NCBI RefSeq assembly: GCF_001553035.1
Contig: NZ_KQ959954.1
Span: 1-59,686, forward strand
Direction: 5' to 3'
DNA: 59,686 nucleotides
Source of the DNA: Gemella haemolysans
Lineage (GTDB): Bacteria; Bacillota; Bacilli; Staphylococcales; Gemellaceae
Below the pieces are notes generated by a model, which worked only from the letters and a program-made list of their open reading frames with translations, did not search any database and had not been told where the DNA came from. This document shows positions 43,956-53,418 of the stretch, piece by piece. Position 1 is the stretch's first letter. Each line of letters opens with the position of its first letter. A program made the position numbers and the translations under genes.

Positions 43956-45257
43956 ATGGATCTCAGTATCTTAAGTAAAATATTAATAATTGTATTATTA
44001 CTTATTGCCTCGGCAATATTTGTAATGTTTGAATTTGCACTCGTTAAACTTAGACCGACAAGGGTGAATGAATTAGCAAAATCAGGAAATAAAACTGCAA
44101 AAATATTAGTTATGATGGTAGAACAATTAGATCACTACTTGTCTGCAACGCAGCTAGGTATTACAATTGTTTCTCTTGGATTAGGTTGGATAGGGGAATT
44201 AACATTCCATTCTTTATTTAATCCTATTTTTGAATTGTTAAACTTAAACGAAACTGTTACTCACACTATTTCATTAGTAGTTTCATTTGGATTTATGACA
44301 CTTTTACATGTTGTTTTAGGAGAATTAGTTCCTAAAACGATAGCGATTCAATCTGCAGAAAAAACATGTTTGCGTGTGGCTTGGCCAATGTATATGTTCG
44401 ATAAAGTTATGAGACCGTTAGTGTGGTTACTTAATTCACTAGCTAATCTTATAGCGAAAATGTTTGGATTCGAACCTGCTTCTGAACATGATGATATTCA
44501 TAGTGAACAAGAACTTAGAACGATTATGAAATCTTCAAGACTACACGGTCAAATTAATGATGTAGAGTACCGCTACGTAGAAAGAGTGTTTGAATTTGAT
44601 AATAAAATTGCTAAAGAAATCATGACACCTAGAACAGAGGTTGAAGCAATTGATATGAGTGATTCTCTAGGGATAATAATGAGACAATTAAAACAGGAAG
44701 AATACACAAGATATCCAGTAATAGAAGATGGAGATAAAGATAAAATTCTAGGGATTTTGAATGTTAAGAAATTATTATTTACTGATAAACCTATAGAAAC
44801 AACTAAAGACTTAGAAGAGTACATCACACCAGCAATAAAAATCTTTGAACATACACCTATTTCTCAAGTTTTAGCAACTATTAAACAAAATAGAGAACAT
44901 ATGATTGTTATAACAGATGAATATGGAGGGACTAGTGGGGTAGTTACACTTGAGGATATTGTTGAAGAGATTACTGGAGAAATTCGAGATGAGTTCGATG
45001 AAGATGAACAAAGCTTAATCAAAAAGTTAAAAAACGGTCACTATCTAGTTGATGGTTGGGTTCCGATTCAAGATGTGAATGCATTGTTCCATGTACAGCT
45101 TCCTCATGAAGAAGTAGATACTATTGGAGCTTATGTATATTTAGAAAAATATGAAGCAAAAGTCGGTGCTGTTTATTCTATAGATAAATTAACATTTGTA
45201 GTTAGAAAAGTAGAGGAAAATCAAATACGAACTTTAGAAGTTTGGAAAGAAAAATAA
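43956..45257 (+). CDS. CNNM/CorC-family membrane protein (HlyC/TlyC-like)
   Basis: A 433-residue protein with a DUF21 membrane domain (about residues 1-195, three to four helices; SATQLGITIVSLGLGWIGE is the signature), a CBS pair (about 210-335, including ITDEYGGTSGVVTLEDIVEEI) and a C-terminal CorC_HlyC domain (about 345-425). Members such as Staphylococcus MpfA and Salmonella PaeA export magnesium or polyamines; older names call them hemolysins. The nearest ribosome site, AAGGAAAGAGG, is about 14 bases from the ATG, longer than usual, and no better start exists. A terminator follows. Confidence 0.88.
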   Translation: MDLSILSKILIIVLLLIASAIFVMFEFALVKLRPTRVNELAKSGNKTAKILVMMVEQLDHYLSATQLGITIVSLGLGWIGELTFHSLFNPIFELLNLNETVTHTISLVVSFGFMTLLHVVLGELVPKTIAIQSAEKTCLRVAWPMYMFDKVMRPLVWLLNSLANLIAKMFGFEPASEHDDIHSEQELRTIMKSSRLHGQINDVEYRYVERVFEFDNKIAKEIMTPRTEVEAIDMSDSLGIIMRQLKQEEYTRYPVIEDGDKDKILGILNVKKLLFTDKPIETTKDLEEYITPAIKIFEHTPISQVLATIKQNREHMIVITDEYGGTSGVVTLEDIVEEITGEIRDEFDEDEQSLIKKLKNGHYLVDGWVPIQDVNALFHVQLPHEEVDTIGAYVYLEKYEAKVGAVYSIDKLTFVVRKVEENQIRTLEVWKEK

Positions 45258-45265
45258 TAGAAATT

Positions 45266-45302
45266 AGAAGAGATAGAATGAAAATGCTATCTCTTCTTTT
45301 TA
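45266..45302 (+). terminator. terminator of the CNNM/CorC-type gene
   Basis: AGAAGAGATAG (45266-45276) pairs perfectly with CTATCTCTTCT (45287-45297), followed by TTTT. Confidence 0.88.
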
Positions 45303-45361
45303 TATATATAGTAACAAATTATTTAATTAGTTAAAATGAACTTAAAAATCTTTGCTATATC

Positions 45362-45390
45362 TTTACTATTCCGAACAATGGTGGTATTAT
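45362..45390 (+). promoter_or_regulatory. purR promoter with PurBox in the spacer
   Basis: TTTACT (45362-45367) and TATTAT (45385-45390) are 17 bases apart. The spacer contains TATTCCGAACAAT (45367-45379), which matches the PurBox consensus AWWWCCGAACWWT at all but the first base. PurR normally binds paired PurBoxes; a second clear one is not seen. Autoregulation of purR is inferred. Confidence 0.7.
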
Positions 45391-45473
45391 ATACATATAA
45401 TATACGAATAAAATATATTGAATGTTTTATATAATGATTGTGAATCATTATATGTGCATGTAAGGAGTATAAG

Positions 45474-46328
45474 ATGAAGTTAAAGAGAAGTGAAAGAATA
45501 GTAGTCATGACGGAATATTTATTAAATAATCCTAATAAATTAATTCCATTAACATACTTCGTTTCAAAATTTAATCAAGCTAAATCTTCGATAAGTGAAG
45601 ATATCCACATAATAAAAAATGGTTTTAAAGAAGAAAATATTGGAGAGGTTAAAACGCTAGCAGGAGTAAGTGGAGGTGTTTTATTTATACCGACATTAGT
45701 GGAAGAAGATGCTAAAGAGATTCTTAATGGTTTTCTTGATAAAATTAATAATGGAAATCGTTTATTGGCTGGTGGATATATCTTTATGTCTGATATAATA
45801 GGTGATCCAAGTTTGATGAATAAACTAGGACGTGTGGTTGCTACAGTTTATAAAAATAAAGAGATAGATGCTGTAGTTACGGTTGCTACAAAAGGTATTC
45901 CAGTTGCCTATGCGATAGCTTCAATACTGAACAAGCCTGTAATTATTATTAGACGAGATAATAAAGTAACTGAGGGAACTACTGTTGCAATTAACTATGT
46001 TTCAGGTTCGACTAAGAAAATAGAAACAATGATTTTATCTAAACGAAGTTTAAATACAGGGTCAAAAGTACTATTAGTGGACGATTTTATGCGTGGAGGA
46101 GGAGTCCTAACAGGTATGGAAAGTCTAATGAGTGAATTTGATGTTGATGTTGTTGGGAAAGTTATAATCACACAATGTTTTGATTCGCCAAGAGAACATG
46201 AAGATGATTATTTATACTTATCAAAAATTGAAAATATCGATGAATTTAATGGAACATTTGATGTTAAATTAGGGAATGTTATAGAAAAATTACGCCAAGT
46301 AGAAAAAGAGGATATTGAAAATGAGTAA
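45474..46328 (+). CDS. purR: purine operon repressor PurR
   Basis: A 284-residue Bacillus-type PurR: an N-terminal winged helix (residues 1-73; LIPLTYFVSKFNQAKSSISEDI) joined to a phosphoribosyltransferase-fold domain whose PRPP loop reads LLVDDFMRGGGVLTGM. PRPP (and in newer work guanine nucleotides) control its DNA binding. A PurBox in its own promoter suggests autoregulation. It overlaps glmU by 8 bases. In Bacillus, yabJ and spoVG stand between purR and glmU; here they are missing, giving direct coupling. AAGGAG lies 8 bases before the ATG. Confidence 0.96.
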   Translation: MKLKRSERIVVMTEYLLNNPNKLIPLTYFVSKFNQAKSSISEDIHIIKNGFKEENIGEVKTLAGVSGGVLFIPTLVEEDAKEILNGFLDKINNGNRLLAGGYIFMSDIIGDPSLMNKLGRVVATVYKNKEIDAVVTVATKGIPVAYAIASILNKPVIIIRRDNKVTEGTTVAINYVSGSTKKIETMILSKRSLNTGSKVLLVDDFMRGGGVLTGMESLMSEFDVDVVGKVIITQCFDSPREHEDDYLYLSKIENIDEFNGTFDVKLGNVIEKLRQVEKEDIENE

Positions 46329-47703
46329 TAATAGATATGCAGTTATATTAGCGGCTGGAAAAGGAACTAGAATGCAGTCGAAGTTATATAAGGTATTACA
46401 CAAAGTTTGTGACAGAACTATGGTTGAATTAGTTTTAGATAGCCTTAGTGATCTAGAAATGCAAGAAGTAATCACTGTAGTTGGTCATGGAGCAGAGAGA
46501 GTTAAAGAAGTCTTAGGGGATAGAACTAAGTTTGTTTTACAAGCAGAACAATTAGGAACAGCCCATGCCGTTAAAGTTGCTAAAGATGAACTTAAAGATA
46601 AAGAAGGTACGACTATAGTAATGTATGGAGATACTCCACTAATTCGTCCTGAAACTATCAATAGTATGCTAGATCACCATGAGAATACAAATGCTAAAGC
46701 AACTGTATTAACAGCAATAGCCGACGATCCATTTGCATATGGTCGTATAATTCGTGATGTTAACGGGAAGTTAGTAAAGATTGTTGAAGAAAAAGATGCA
46801 ACAGAACAAGAGAAAAAAATCAAAGAAATTAACTCTGGAATCTATTGTTTCGATAATAAATTGTTATTTGAAATGTTAGAAAAAGTTAAAAATGATAATA
46901 ATCAAGGGGAATATTATTTACCAGATGTACTTGCTTTAATTCGTGAACAAAAAGAAATAATTGAGACATATCTATGTGATGATTTCGATGAAACATTTGG
47001 GGTAAATGATAGAGTTGCTTTAGCTTATGCAGAAAATGTTATGAGAAATAGAATTAATACTAAGCATATGCTTGCTGGTGTTACATTAGTAGACCCTACT
47101 AATACGTATATTGCACCAAATGCAATTATTGGTCGTGATACAACAATTTATCCAAATGTTACTATTAAATCTGATACGGTAATTGGTGAAGATTGCCAAA
47201 TTAAGCCGAATTCATATTTAGAAAATGCGAAAATAGGAAATGGAGTAAAAGTTTTATCTTCAACTATTAGTGATTCGAAAATTGGAGATTATACTAGTGT
47301 TGGACCGTACTCACATATTAGAAATAACTGCGACTTAGGGCAGAATGTAAGAGTAGGAAATTTTGTAGAATTAAAAAATACTATATATGGAGACGGATCA
47401 AAAACTGCTCACTTAAGCTATTTAGGAGATACAGAAGTAGGAAGCAATACAAATATTGGATGTGGAACAATCACGGTCAACTACGATGGAAAAAATAAAT
47501 ATCGTACAAAAATTGGAAGTGATGCATTCATAGGATGTAACTCTAATTTAATAGCCCCACTAGAAATCGGAGATGGTGCAGTAGTTGCAGCAGGAACAAC
47601 AGTTACAGAAAATGCTCCTGATGATACATTAGTAATAGCTCGTGTAAAACAAGAAAATAAAATGGGGTATGCTAAAAAAATGCCAGCAGGTAGAAAATCG
47701 TAA
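46321..47703 (+). CDS. glmU: bifunctional UDP-GlcNAc pyrophosphorylase / GlcN-1-P acetyltransferase
   Basis: A 460-residue enzyme making UDP-GlcNAc for peptidoglycan and teichoic acids. The N-terminal uridylyltransferase has LAAGKGTRMQSKLYKVLH and the QLGTAHAV and MYGDTPL sites; the C-terminal left-handed beta-helix acetyltransferase shows hexapeptide repeats and GCGTITVNYDGKNKYRT. The ATG at 46321 follows AGAGGAT and overlaps the purR end by 8 bases (ATGAGTAA); a TTG at 46315 is not needed. Both activities look intact. Confidence 0.97.
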   Translation: MSNNRYAVILAAGKGTRMQSKLYKVLHKVCDRTMVELVLDSLSDLEMQEVITVVGHGAERVKEVLGDRTKFVLQAEQLGTAHAVKVAKDELKDKEGTTIVMYGDTPLIRPETINSMLDHHENTNAKATVLTAIADDPFAYGRIIRDVNGKLVKIVEEKDATEQEKKIKEINSGIYCFDNKLLFEMLEKVKNDNNQGEYYLPDVLALIREQKEIIETYLCDDFDETFGVNDRVALAYAENVMRNRINTKHMLAGVTLVDPTNTYIAPNAIIGRDTTIYPNVTIKSDTVIGEDCQIKPNSYLENAKIGNGVKVLSSTISDSKIGDYTSVGPYSHIRNNCDLGQNVRVGNFVELKNTIYGDGSKTAHLSYLGDTEVGSNTNIGCGTITVNYDGKNKYRTKIGSDAFIGCNSNLIAPLEIGDGAVVAAGTTVTENAPDDTLVIARVKQENKMGYAKKMPAGRKS

Positions 47704-47834
47704 AATATTATAGTTTAATATTTATTTGATTGTTATAGTAAAAAAAACTAAAATAAACTGTACTAGTTAAATAATAGAGAAAACTTTAATATTATTTTAC
47801 AATAAAAGAATGAGTTAATATTTATAAGAAAATA
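47704..47834. other. AT-rich stretch after glmU
   Basis: No gene or clear signal is seen between the glmU stop and the hairpin at 47835. Confidence 0.4.
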
Positions 47835-47873
47835 ATGAAAGATAGGTAATACAACTTATCTTTCATATTTTTT
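47835..47873 (+). terminator. terminator of purR-glmU
   Basis: ATGAAAGATA (47835-47844) pairs with TATCTTTCAT (47857-47866), followed by ATTTTTTT. It lies 130 bases after the glmU stop. Confidence 0.8.
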
Positions 47874-47973
47874 TATCTTGAAATACTTTTATAAAAAGTA
47901 TATAATTACATATGAGTATAATGTGTTATAAATGCATGTTTGTATTATAATAAAAACACAAGGAGGAAAAATC

Positions 47974-49281
47974 ATGAAATCAAAACACCAGAAAATATTA
48001 GAATATATTAAGAGTCTTCCTATTGGAAGTAAAATATCAGTCCGTCAAGTAGCTAAGGAACTAAAAGTTAGTGAAGGGACAGCTTATCGAGCGATAAAAG
48101 AATCAGAAAATCGTGGTTTTGTTTCTTCTATTGAACGTGTTGGTACTGTAAGAATTCAGAAAAAAGAACGAGATAATGTAGAAAAATTATCTTATTCTGA
48201 GATTGTAAATATTGTGAGTGGACAATTGATTGCTGGTCGCGGAGGTGTTCACGAGATAGTTCAAGACTTTGCTATAGGAGCTATGGATTCAGAGCAAGTT
48301 GGTCAACATATTAGACAAGGGACATTATTAATTATAGGTAATCGTCCAAAAATTATCGAGATGTCATTAGAAAAAGGATGTGCAATTCTAGTAACAGGTG
48401 GTTACGTGCCGAATGACTCTATTAGAGCATTGGCAGATAGTAAGAACCTACCGTTGATTATTACACCTCATGATACTTTTTCTGTTACACACTTAATTAA
48501 CAGAGTAACAAATGACCAAATTATTAAGAGAGATATTATTACAGTTGAGAGCATTTATATTAATGTTGAGAAATTATACACTATTAATTTAAATGACACT
48601 GTTAAAGACTGGTATGAACTGCAGTTAAAAGTGGGGCACACTAGATATCCAGTTGTAAATGAATATAGTAAATTAGTTGGTATAGTAACAGCAAGAGATG
48701 TATTTTTACAAGAAAAAGATGCTTTAATTAAAGAAGTAATGGAAAGAAAAGTAGAAACGACTACTTTAGAAACACCTATATCTTCAGTGGCTAATACTAT
48801 GTTATCTGAAGGTTATGAACTTATGCCAGTAATTGATTCTAAAAATACATTATTGGGGGTTGTAACTAGAAAAATTGTTATTAATTCACTATTAACTAAT
48901 AATAGATTCCAGGATGGAAATAATAATGATACATTTGATGAAATAATGCGTAAAGGTATAGTTCCTAGAGCAGATGGACTGCAGGTTAAAATTATTCCTC
49001 AAATGTTAGATCAATTTGGTACTTTCTCTAGCTCTGCTTTATTAAGTATTATTGATGAGTCAATTCATATTACAAGCTATAATTACAATAGAAGTGAAGT
49101 TCTTATGCAAAATACAACACTTTACTTCTTAAAATCAGTACCATTAGACAGAACAATAACAACAAAAGTAAATATCTTAGATATTGGTCGTAAAACTGCA
49201 AAATTCGATGTTGAAGTATACGATAAAACAGAGTTAGTAGCTAAAGCTATGGTAACTTGTCAAGTATTTCAAAGAAACTAA
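47974..49281 (+). CDS. YtoI-like regulator (HTH, DRTGG, CBS pair, hot-dog domain)
   Basis: A 435-residue protein with four parts: a helix-turn-helix (about residues 1-65; KISVRQVAKELKVSEGTAYRAIKESE), a DRTGG domain (about 75-185), two CBS domains (about 190-305) and a C-terminal hot-dog thioesterase-like domain (about 320-430). This order is that of Bacillus YtoI, whose role is not established. CBS domains suggest nucleotide sensing. The ATG at 47974 has AAGGAGG 7 bases upstream; an upstream in-frame ATG at 47932 has no site. nrnA follows after 17 bases, as ytoI-nrnA do in Bacillus, so a link to nanoRNA/pAp or cyclic dinucleotide turnover is possible. Confidence 0.88.
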   Translation: MKSKHQKILEYIKSLPIGSKISVRQVAKELKVSEGTAYRAIKESENRGFVSSIERVGTVRIQKKERDNVEKLSYSEIVNIVSGQLIAGRGGVHEIVQDFAIGAMDSEQVGQHIRQGTLLIIGNRPKIIEMSLEKGCAILVTGGYVPNDSIRALADSKNLPLIITPHDTFSVTHLINRVTNDQIIKRDIITVESIYINVEKLYTINLNDTVKDWYELQLKVGHTRYPVVNEYSKLVGIVTARDVFLQEKDALIKEVMERKVETTTLETPISSVANTMLSEGYELMPVIDSKNTLLGVVTRKIVINSLLTNNRFQDGNNNDTFDEIMRKGIVPRADGLQVKIIPQMLDQFGTFSSSALLSIIDESIHITSYNYNRSEVLMQNTTLYFLKSVPLDRTITTKVNILDIGRKTAKFDVEVYDKTELVAKAMVTCQVFQRN

Positions 49282-49298
49282 CAGAAAGAAGAAGATAA

Positions 49299-50288
49299 AT
49301 GGATATATACGAAAATTTATATGAGGAAATTTTCCAAAAAATCAAAGAAAACGATAAAATTATAATTCATAGACATGAACGCCCGGATCCAGATGCTTAT
49401 GGATCTCAGGGGGCTATGTATCAACTTATCAGAGAAAATTTTCCTGAAAAAACAGTTATAACAGTTGGTAAAGATTCACCATCATTAGATTTTTTATTTA
49501 AAAATTCTGAAGTTACTGAAGAAGATTACAAAGATGCTTTGGTGATAGTAACTGATACAGCAAACTTTCCTAGAATAGACGGAAAACTATTTACTAAAAA
49601 CAATTTTCTTATAAAAATTGATCATCACCCACCAATAGATAATTATGGAGGAATAAATATAGTAAATACTGAAGTTTCATCTTGCAGTGAGTTAATATAT
49701 AATTTTTATGAATATTTAAATAAAAAATATGATATTAAATTAAATGACGAAGCAGCTAAATTATTATATCTTGGTATAGTGGGGGATACTGGAAGATTTT
49801 TATTCCCGAATACTTCTAACGACACACTAAGAGTTGCATCAGAATTAATTAAATATGATTTTAATATGAGCAAATTGTTAGATAAGATGGAGATTATTAG
49901 TGATAATATTATGCGTTTTAGAGCATTTATTTTTGAAAATTATGATGTCTATCAAGATGGTGTTGCATATCTGAAAATTACAAAAGAGGATATGGATAAA
50001 TATGGAGTAGATCCTGGTGAAGTTTCAACAGGGGTAAATTTACTTAGAAGTTTAAAAGATTTATATGCGTGGTGTTTCGCTATCGATGAAGGTAATAAAG
50101 TCCGTGTGCGTATCCGATCTAAAGGACCAGTTATTAATACTCTTGCTGAAAAATATGCAGGTGGGGGTCATCCGTTAGCAAGCGGAGCAACGGTGAAAAA
50201 CTGGGAAGAGTTAGATGATTTACTAGATGATATGTCTCGAGTAGTGGCAGAATATCTTAGAGAAAATAATATCAAAATAGAAAATTAG
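49299..50288 (+). CDS. nrnA: bifunctional oligoribonuclease and pAp phosphatase NrnA
   Basis: A 329-residue DHH/DHHA1 phosphoesterase. NrnA degrades 2-5 nucleotide RNA and dephosphorylates 3'-phosphoadenosine 5'-phosphate. Metal-site motifs: RHERPDPDAYGSQ, TDTANFPR, the DHH triad in KIDHHPPIDN, and GDTGRF; the DHHA1 substrate motif AGGGHPLASGA is near the end. AGAAAGAAG lies before the ATG. It follows ytoI closely and is probably cotranscribed. Confidence 0.95.
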   Translation: MDIYENLYEEIFQKIKENDKIIIHRHERPDPDAYGSQGAMYQLIRENFPEKTVITVGKDSPSLDFLFKNSEVTEEDYKDALVIVTDTANFPRIDGKLFTKNNFLIKIDHHPPIDNYGGINIVNTEVSSCSELIYNFYEYLNKKYDIKLNDEAAKLLYLGIVGDTGRFLFPNTSNDTLRVASELIKYDFNMSKLLDKMEIISDNIMRFRAFIFENYDVYQDGVAYLKITKEDMDKYGVDPGEVSTGVNLLRSLKDLYAWCFAIDEGNKVRVRIRSKGPVINTLAEKYAGGGHPLASGATVKNWEELDDLLDDMSRVVAEYLRENNIKIEN

Positions 50289-50334
50289 ACAATTATTTTC
50301 AGAATATTTTATAGAATGTTTTCAAAAATCATAC

Positions 50335-50363
50335 TTGACACCAGAAAAATATAATGGTATACT
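50335..50363 (+). promoter_or_regulatory. sigma-A promoter of the T-box/metNI unit
   Basis: TTGACA (50335-50340) and TATACT (50358-50363) are separated by 17 bases. The start point near 50370 begins the T-box leader. Confidence 0.85.
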
Positions 50364-50384
50364 TATTAGAAATTAATAGTAACC

Positions 50385-50618
50385 AATACTCGTATAAGTA
50401 ATAGATGGAATATTTTAAGAGAGTACCGTTAGCTGAGAAGGTATATTATAAAATTTATGAAAATGGTTCGAGTGGTTAATAAGGTAAACATAAAATGTAA
50501 ACTTTGTTCGGCGATCCACGTTATAGGATAGACTATGTTAGTAGTTGTAATAAGTAAAATATAAGGTGGTACCGCGTAAAACGCCCTTATTCTGAAATTC
50601 AGAGTAAGGGTGTTTTTT
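50385..50618 (+). promoter_or_regulatory. T-box riboswitch controlling metNI (likely Met specifier)
   Basis: The T-box sequence AAGGTGGTACCGCG is at 50563-50576. The terminator ACGCCCTTA/TAAGGGTGT (50580-50612) with a T run follows. In Stem I, TATGAAAATGGTTCGAGTGG holds ATG at 50463-50465 in the same relation to GAA as the Val codon of the valS leader, so a Met specifier is likely (an ATG at 50457 is an alternative). Uncharged tRNA-Met would switch the importer on. Confidence 0.9.
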
Positions 50619-50645
50619 ATTTTTAAAAAGAGAAAGGAGATAGAC

Positions 50646-51659
50646 ATGATTGAATTAAAAAAAGTTAATAAGATATATAATAATAAAGTTCATGCTCTAA
50701 AAGATATTAATTTAAAAGTTGAAAAAGGTGATATTTATGGAATAATCGGTTATTCTGGAGCTGGTAAAAGTACGTTGGTAAGGCTGTTAAACGGACTTGA
50801 AGTAGCGACAGATGGTGAGGTTATTATCGATGGTGATGATTTCAACAAAATAACTGAAGAACAACGTCGTTTAAAACGACAAAGAATAGGGATGATTTTC
50901 CAACATTTTAACCTATTATGGAGTAGAACTGTTGCAGAAAATATTGCATTCCCATTAGAAATTTTAGGGAAATCTAAAACTGAAATAAAAGAAAGAGTAG
51001 AAGAATTAGCTAAATTAGTAGGTTTAGAAGACAGATTAAATGCTTATCCTTCTCAACTTTCAGGTGGTCAAAAACAAAGGGTAGGTATTGCTCGTGCATT
51101 AGCTGGTAATCCTTCAATCTTACTTTGTGATGAGGCTACAAGTGCTCTTGATCCAGAGACAACTGCGGAAGTTTTAAACTTAATTAAAGAAATTCACAGT
51201 AAAACTAATATTACAGTTGTTCTTATTACTCATGAAATGAACGTAATTAAAACAATTTGTACAAAGGTTGCTGTTATAGATGGAGGTACTATTGCTGAAG
51301 ATGGATTAGTTTCGGAAGTATTTTACCACCCAACTCAAGAAGTTACTAAGAAATTCTTAGCTCAAACATCATTTGCTTCTGAGTTTGAAGAGAGAGAGAA
51401 TATTGAAGAGTGGAAAAAAGTATTTACAGAAGGAGTTATTATTAAATTTACGTTTGATAATAATACATCGAAAAAACCAATTCTTAGTACTTTAGTACGA
51501 GAAATTGACTTTGACTTTACAATAATTAATGGACATATTGATAAAACGGCGGATGCTAATATTGGTACACTGTTTGTTCAATTAATTGGAACTAAAGAAA
51601 ATACAGATAAGGCGATATCTAGATTAAATGAACTAGGTATTTTAACGGAGGTGTTATAA
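50646..51659 (+). CDS. metN: methionine importer ATPase MetN with NIL domain
   Basis: A 337-residue ABC ATPase. Walker A GYSGAGKST, signature LSGGQKQR, Walker B LLCDEATSALDPE and the H-loop VVLITHEM are intact. The last 75 or so residues form the NIL/ACT-like domain that inhibits transport when internal methionine is high. GAAAGGAG lies before the ATG at 50646. Its stop overlaps the metI start (TAATG). Control is doubly methionine-linked: T-box at transcription and NIL at protein level. No metQ follows; a lipoprotein must come from elsewhere, such as the 28.0-29.8 kb locus. Confidence 0.95.
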   Translation: MIELKKVNKIYNNKVHALKDINLKVEKGDIYGIIGYSGAGKSTLVRLLNGLEVATDGEVIIDGDDFNKITEEQRRLKRQRIGMIFQHFNLLWSRTVAENIAFPLEILGKSKTEIKERVEELAKLVGLEDRLNAYPSQLSGGQKQRVGIARALAGNPSILLCDEATSALDPETTAEVLNLIKEIHSKTNITVVLITHEMNVIKTICTKVAVIDGGTIAEDGLVSEVFYHPTQEVTKKFLAQTSFASEFEERENIEEWKKVFTEGVIIKFTFDNNTSKKPILSTLVREIDFDFTIINGHIDKTADANIGTLFVQLIGTKENTDKAISRLNELGILTEVL

Positions 51660-52321
51660 TGTTTGATTTTTCAAGGGTTAATTGGGAAAAAGTACAAGAT
51701 AAAACAATTGAAACACTTATTATGACTTTTGAGTCACTTATTGCAGTGTTTTTAGTTGGTCTGTTTTTAGGGTTATTATTATATTTAACATCTAATAGTA
51801 AGAGTGCATTTGGACGTGGATTCTATGCTGTTGTTACTGCAATAGTTAATATTTTCCGTGCGATTCCATTTATTATCTTAATTGTATTATTAATTCCGTT
51901 TACTAAGTTTTTAATTGGTACAATTATTGGTGTTCAAGCTGCTATTCCTGCACTTATTATTTCAGCTGCGCCATTCTACGCTCGTTTAGTAGAAATTGGT
52001 CTTCGTGAAGTAGATAAAGGTGTAATTGAGGCAGCTCGTGCAATGGGAGCTAAAAATTCGACTATTATCTTAAAAGTTTTAATACCAGAGAGTTTACCAG
52101 CAATAATTTCAGGATTAACTGTTACAGCAATTGCTTTAGTTGGGTCAACAGCTATGGCGGGTGTTATCGGAGCTGGTGGATTAGGTAACTTAGCATACTT
52201 AGACGGATTCCAACGTAACAACAGTACTTTAACATTTGTTGCAACAGTATTAATCTTAATTATCGTATTCGCTGTGCAAATTCTTGGTGATACAATTGTT
52301 AAGAAAGTTGATAAGAGATAA
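51659..52321 (+). CDS. metI: methionine importer permease MetI
   Basis: A 220-residue permease with about five helices. The coupling-loop sequence EAARAMGAKNSTIILKVLIPE and GVIGAGGLGNLAYLDGFQRNN are standard for MetI. It starts within the metN stop codon. It resembles the permease at 29760 in layout but is clearly different in sequence, so this is not a recent duplicate. A terminator follows directly. Confidence 0.95.
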   Translation: MFDFSRVNWEKVQDKTIETLIMTFESLIAVFLVGLFLGLLLYLTSNSKSAFGRGFYAVVTAIVNIFRAIPFIILIVLLIPFTKFLIGTIIGVQAAIPALIISAAPFYARLVEIGLREVDKGVIEAARAMGAKNSTIILKVLIPESLPAIISGLTVTAIALVGSTAMAGVIGAGGLGNLAYLDGFQRNNSTLTFVATVLILIIVFAVQILGDTIVKKVDKR

Positions 52322-52329
52322 ATATGAAG

Positions 52330-52360
52330 AACAAGGTAGCATAGCTATCTTGTTTTTTTT
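52330..52360 (+). terminator. terminator of metNI
   Basis: AACAAGGTAGC pairs with GCTATCTTGTT, followed by eight T. Confidence 0.88.
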
Positions 52361-52539
52361 AAAATTATAAACAAATAATGAACGATTTTATAAATTATTA
52401 TGTATGGAAATTATAAAATATTAATGTTTTACGAATAATTGACACCAAAATAGGTTAAAAAAAGTTAAAAATGTGGTAAAATAATAAAGACTGTTTAAAT
52501 CAAGAAATTTATAAAATAAAAAGATAAGGAGTTAAATTA

Positions 52540-53418
52540 ATGGTTATTCAATGGTTTCCAGGTCACATGGCCAAGGCAACAAGAGAAGTTAAAGAGAAGC
52601 TAAAACTAGTAGATATAGTTTTTGAGTTAGTCGATGCACGTTGCCCACTTTCTTCACATAATATGTACTTAGATGAAGTTGTTAAAGATAAGAAGAAAAT
52701 AATTATATTTAATAAAATTGATCTATGTGATAGAGCTGAGACAGCAAAGTGGAAAAGTTATTTTGAAAATAAAGGATATACAGTAGTTTATACTGACGCA
52801 AAAAATAGTAATAACTTGAATAAAGTAATAGATAAAGCTAAAGAAGAACTTGCAGAAAAAATTGCACGTCAAGTAGCTAAAGGAATTAAACCAAGAGCAA
52901 TTAGATCTATGGTAATAGGTGTTCCAAACGTTGGGAAATCTACATTTATTAATAAACTTATTAAGAAAAATGTCGCTAATACAGCCAATAAACCTGGTGT
53001 TACGAAAAAACAACAATGGTTAAAATTAAATAAAGATATAGAATTATTAGACACACCAGGGATACTTATGCCTAAGTTCGATAATCAAGAAATTGGTAAA
53101 AAATTAAGTTTGATTGGTTCTATAAAGGATGATATTACACCACTTGATGATGTAAGTTTATATTTAATAGAATTATTAAAACATAATTATTTAGAGAATC
53201 TAAATAATCTTTATAAAATAAACGTGACAAGTGAAGATGAAAATGTATTTATTATGGAAAAAGTAGCTGAAAAGAGATTTAAAAAAATCGGTGGAGACTA
53301 TGATTATGATTCAACTATAAAGCTATTAATCCAAGATTTTAGAACACAAAAATTTGGACTTATTACACTAGATAATTATAGTGATTTATTAGAAAATGAG
53401 GAACACAATGAAAATTAG
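52540..53418 (+). CDS. rbgA: ribosome biogenesis GTPase RbgA
   Basis: A 292-residue circularly permuted GTPase (YlqF/RbgA) needed late in 50S subunit assembly. The start IQWFPGHMAKA is diagnostic; the G4 motif NKID (near residue 67) comes before the P-loop GVPNVGKST (near 127) and the G3 motif DTPG, the permuted order. A C-terminal RNA-binding helical domain follows. TAAGGAG lies 9 bases before the ATG. It overlaps rnhB, the same order as ylqF-rnhB in Bacillus. Confidence 0.96.
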   Translation: MVIQWFPGHMAKATREVKEKLKLVDIVFELVDARCPLSSHNMYLDEVVKDKKKIIIFNKIDLCDRAETAKWKSYFENKGYTVVYTDAKNSNNLNKVIDKAKEELAEKIARQVAKGIKPRAIRSMVIGVPNVGKSTFINKLIKKNVANTANKPGVTKKQQWLKLNKDIELLDTPGILMPKFDNQEIGKKLSLIGSIKDDITPLDDVSLYLIELLKHNYLENLNNLYKINVTSEDENVFIMEKVAEKRFKKIGGDYDYDSTIKLLIQDFRTQKFGLITLDNYSDLLENEEHNEN

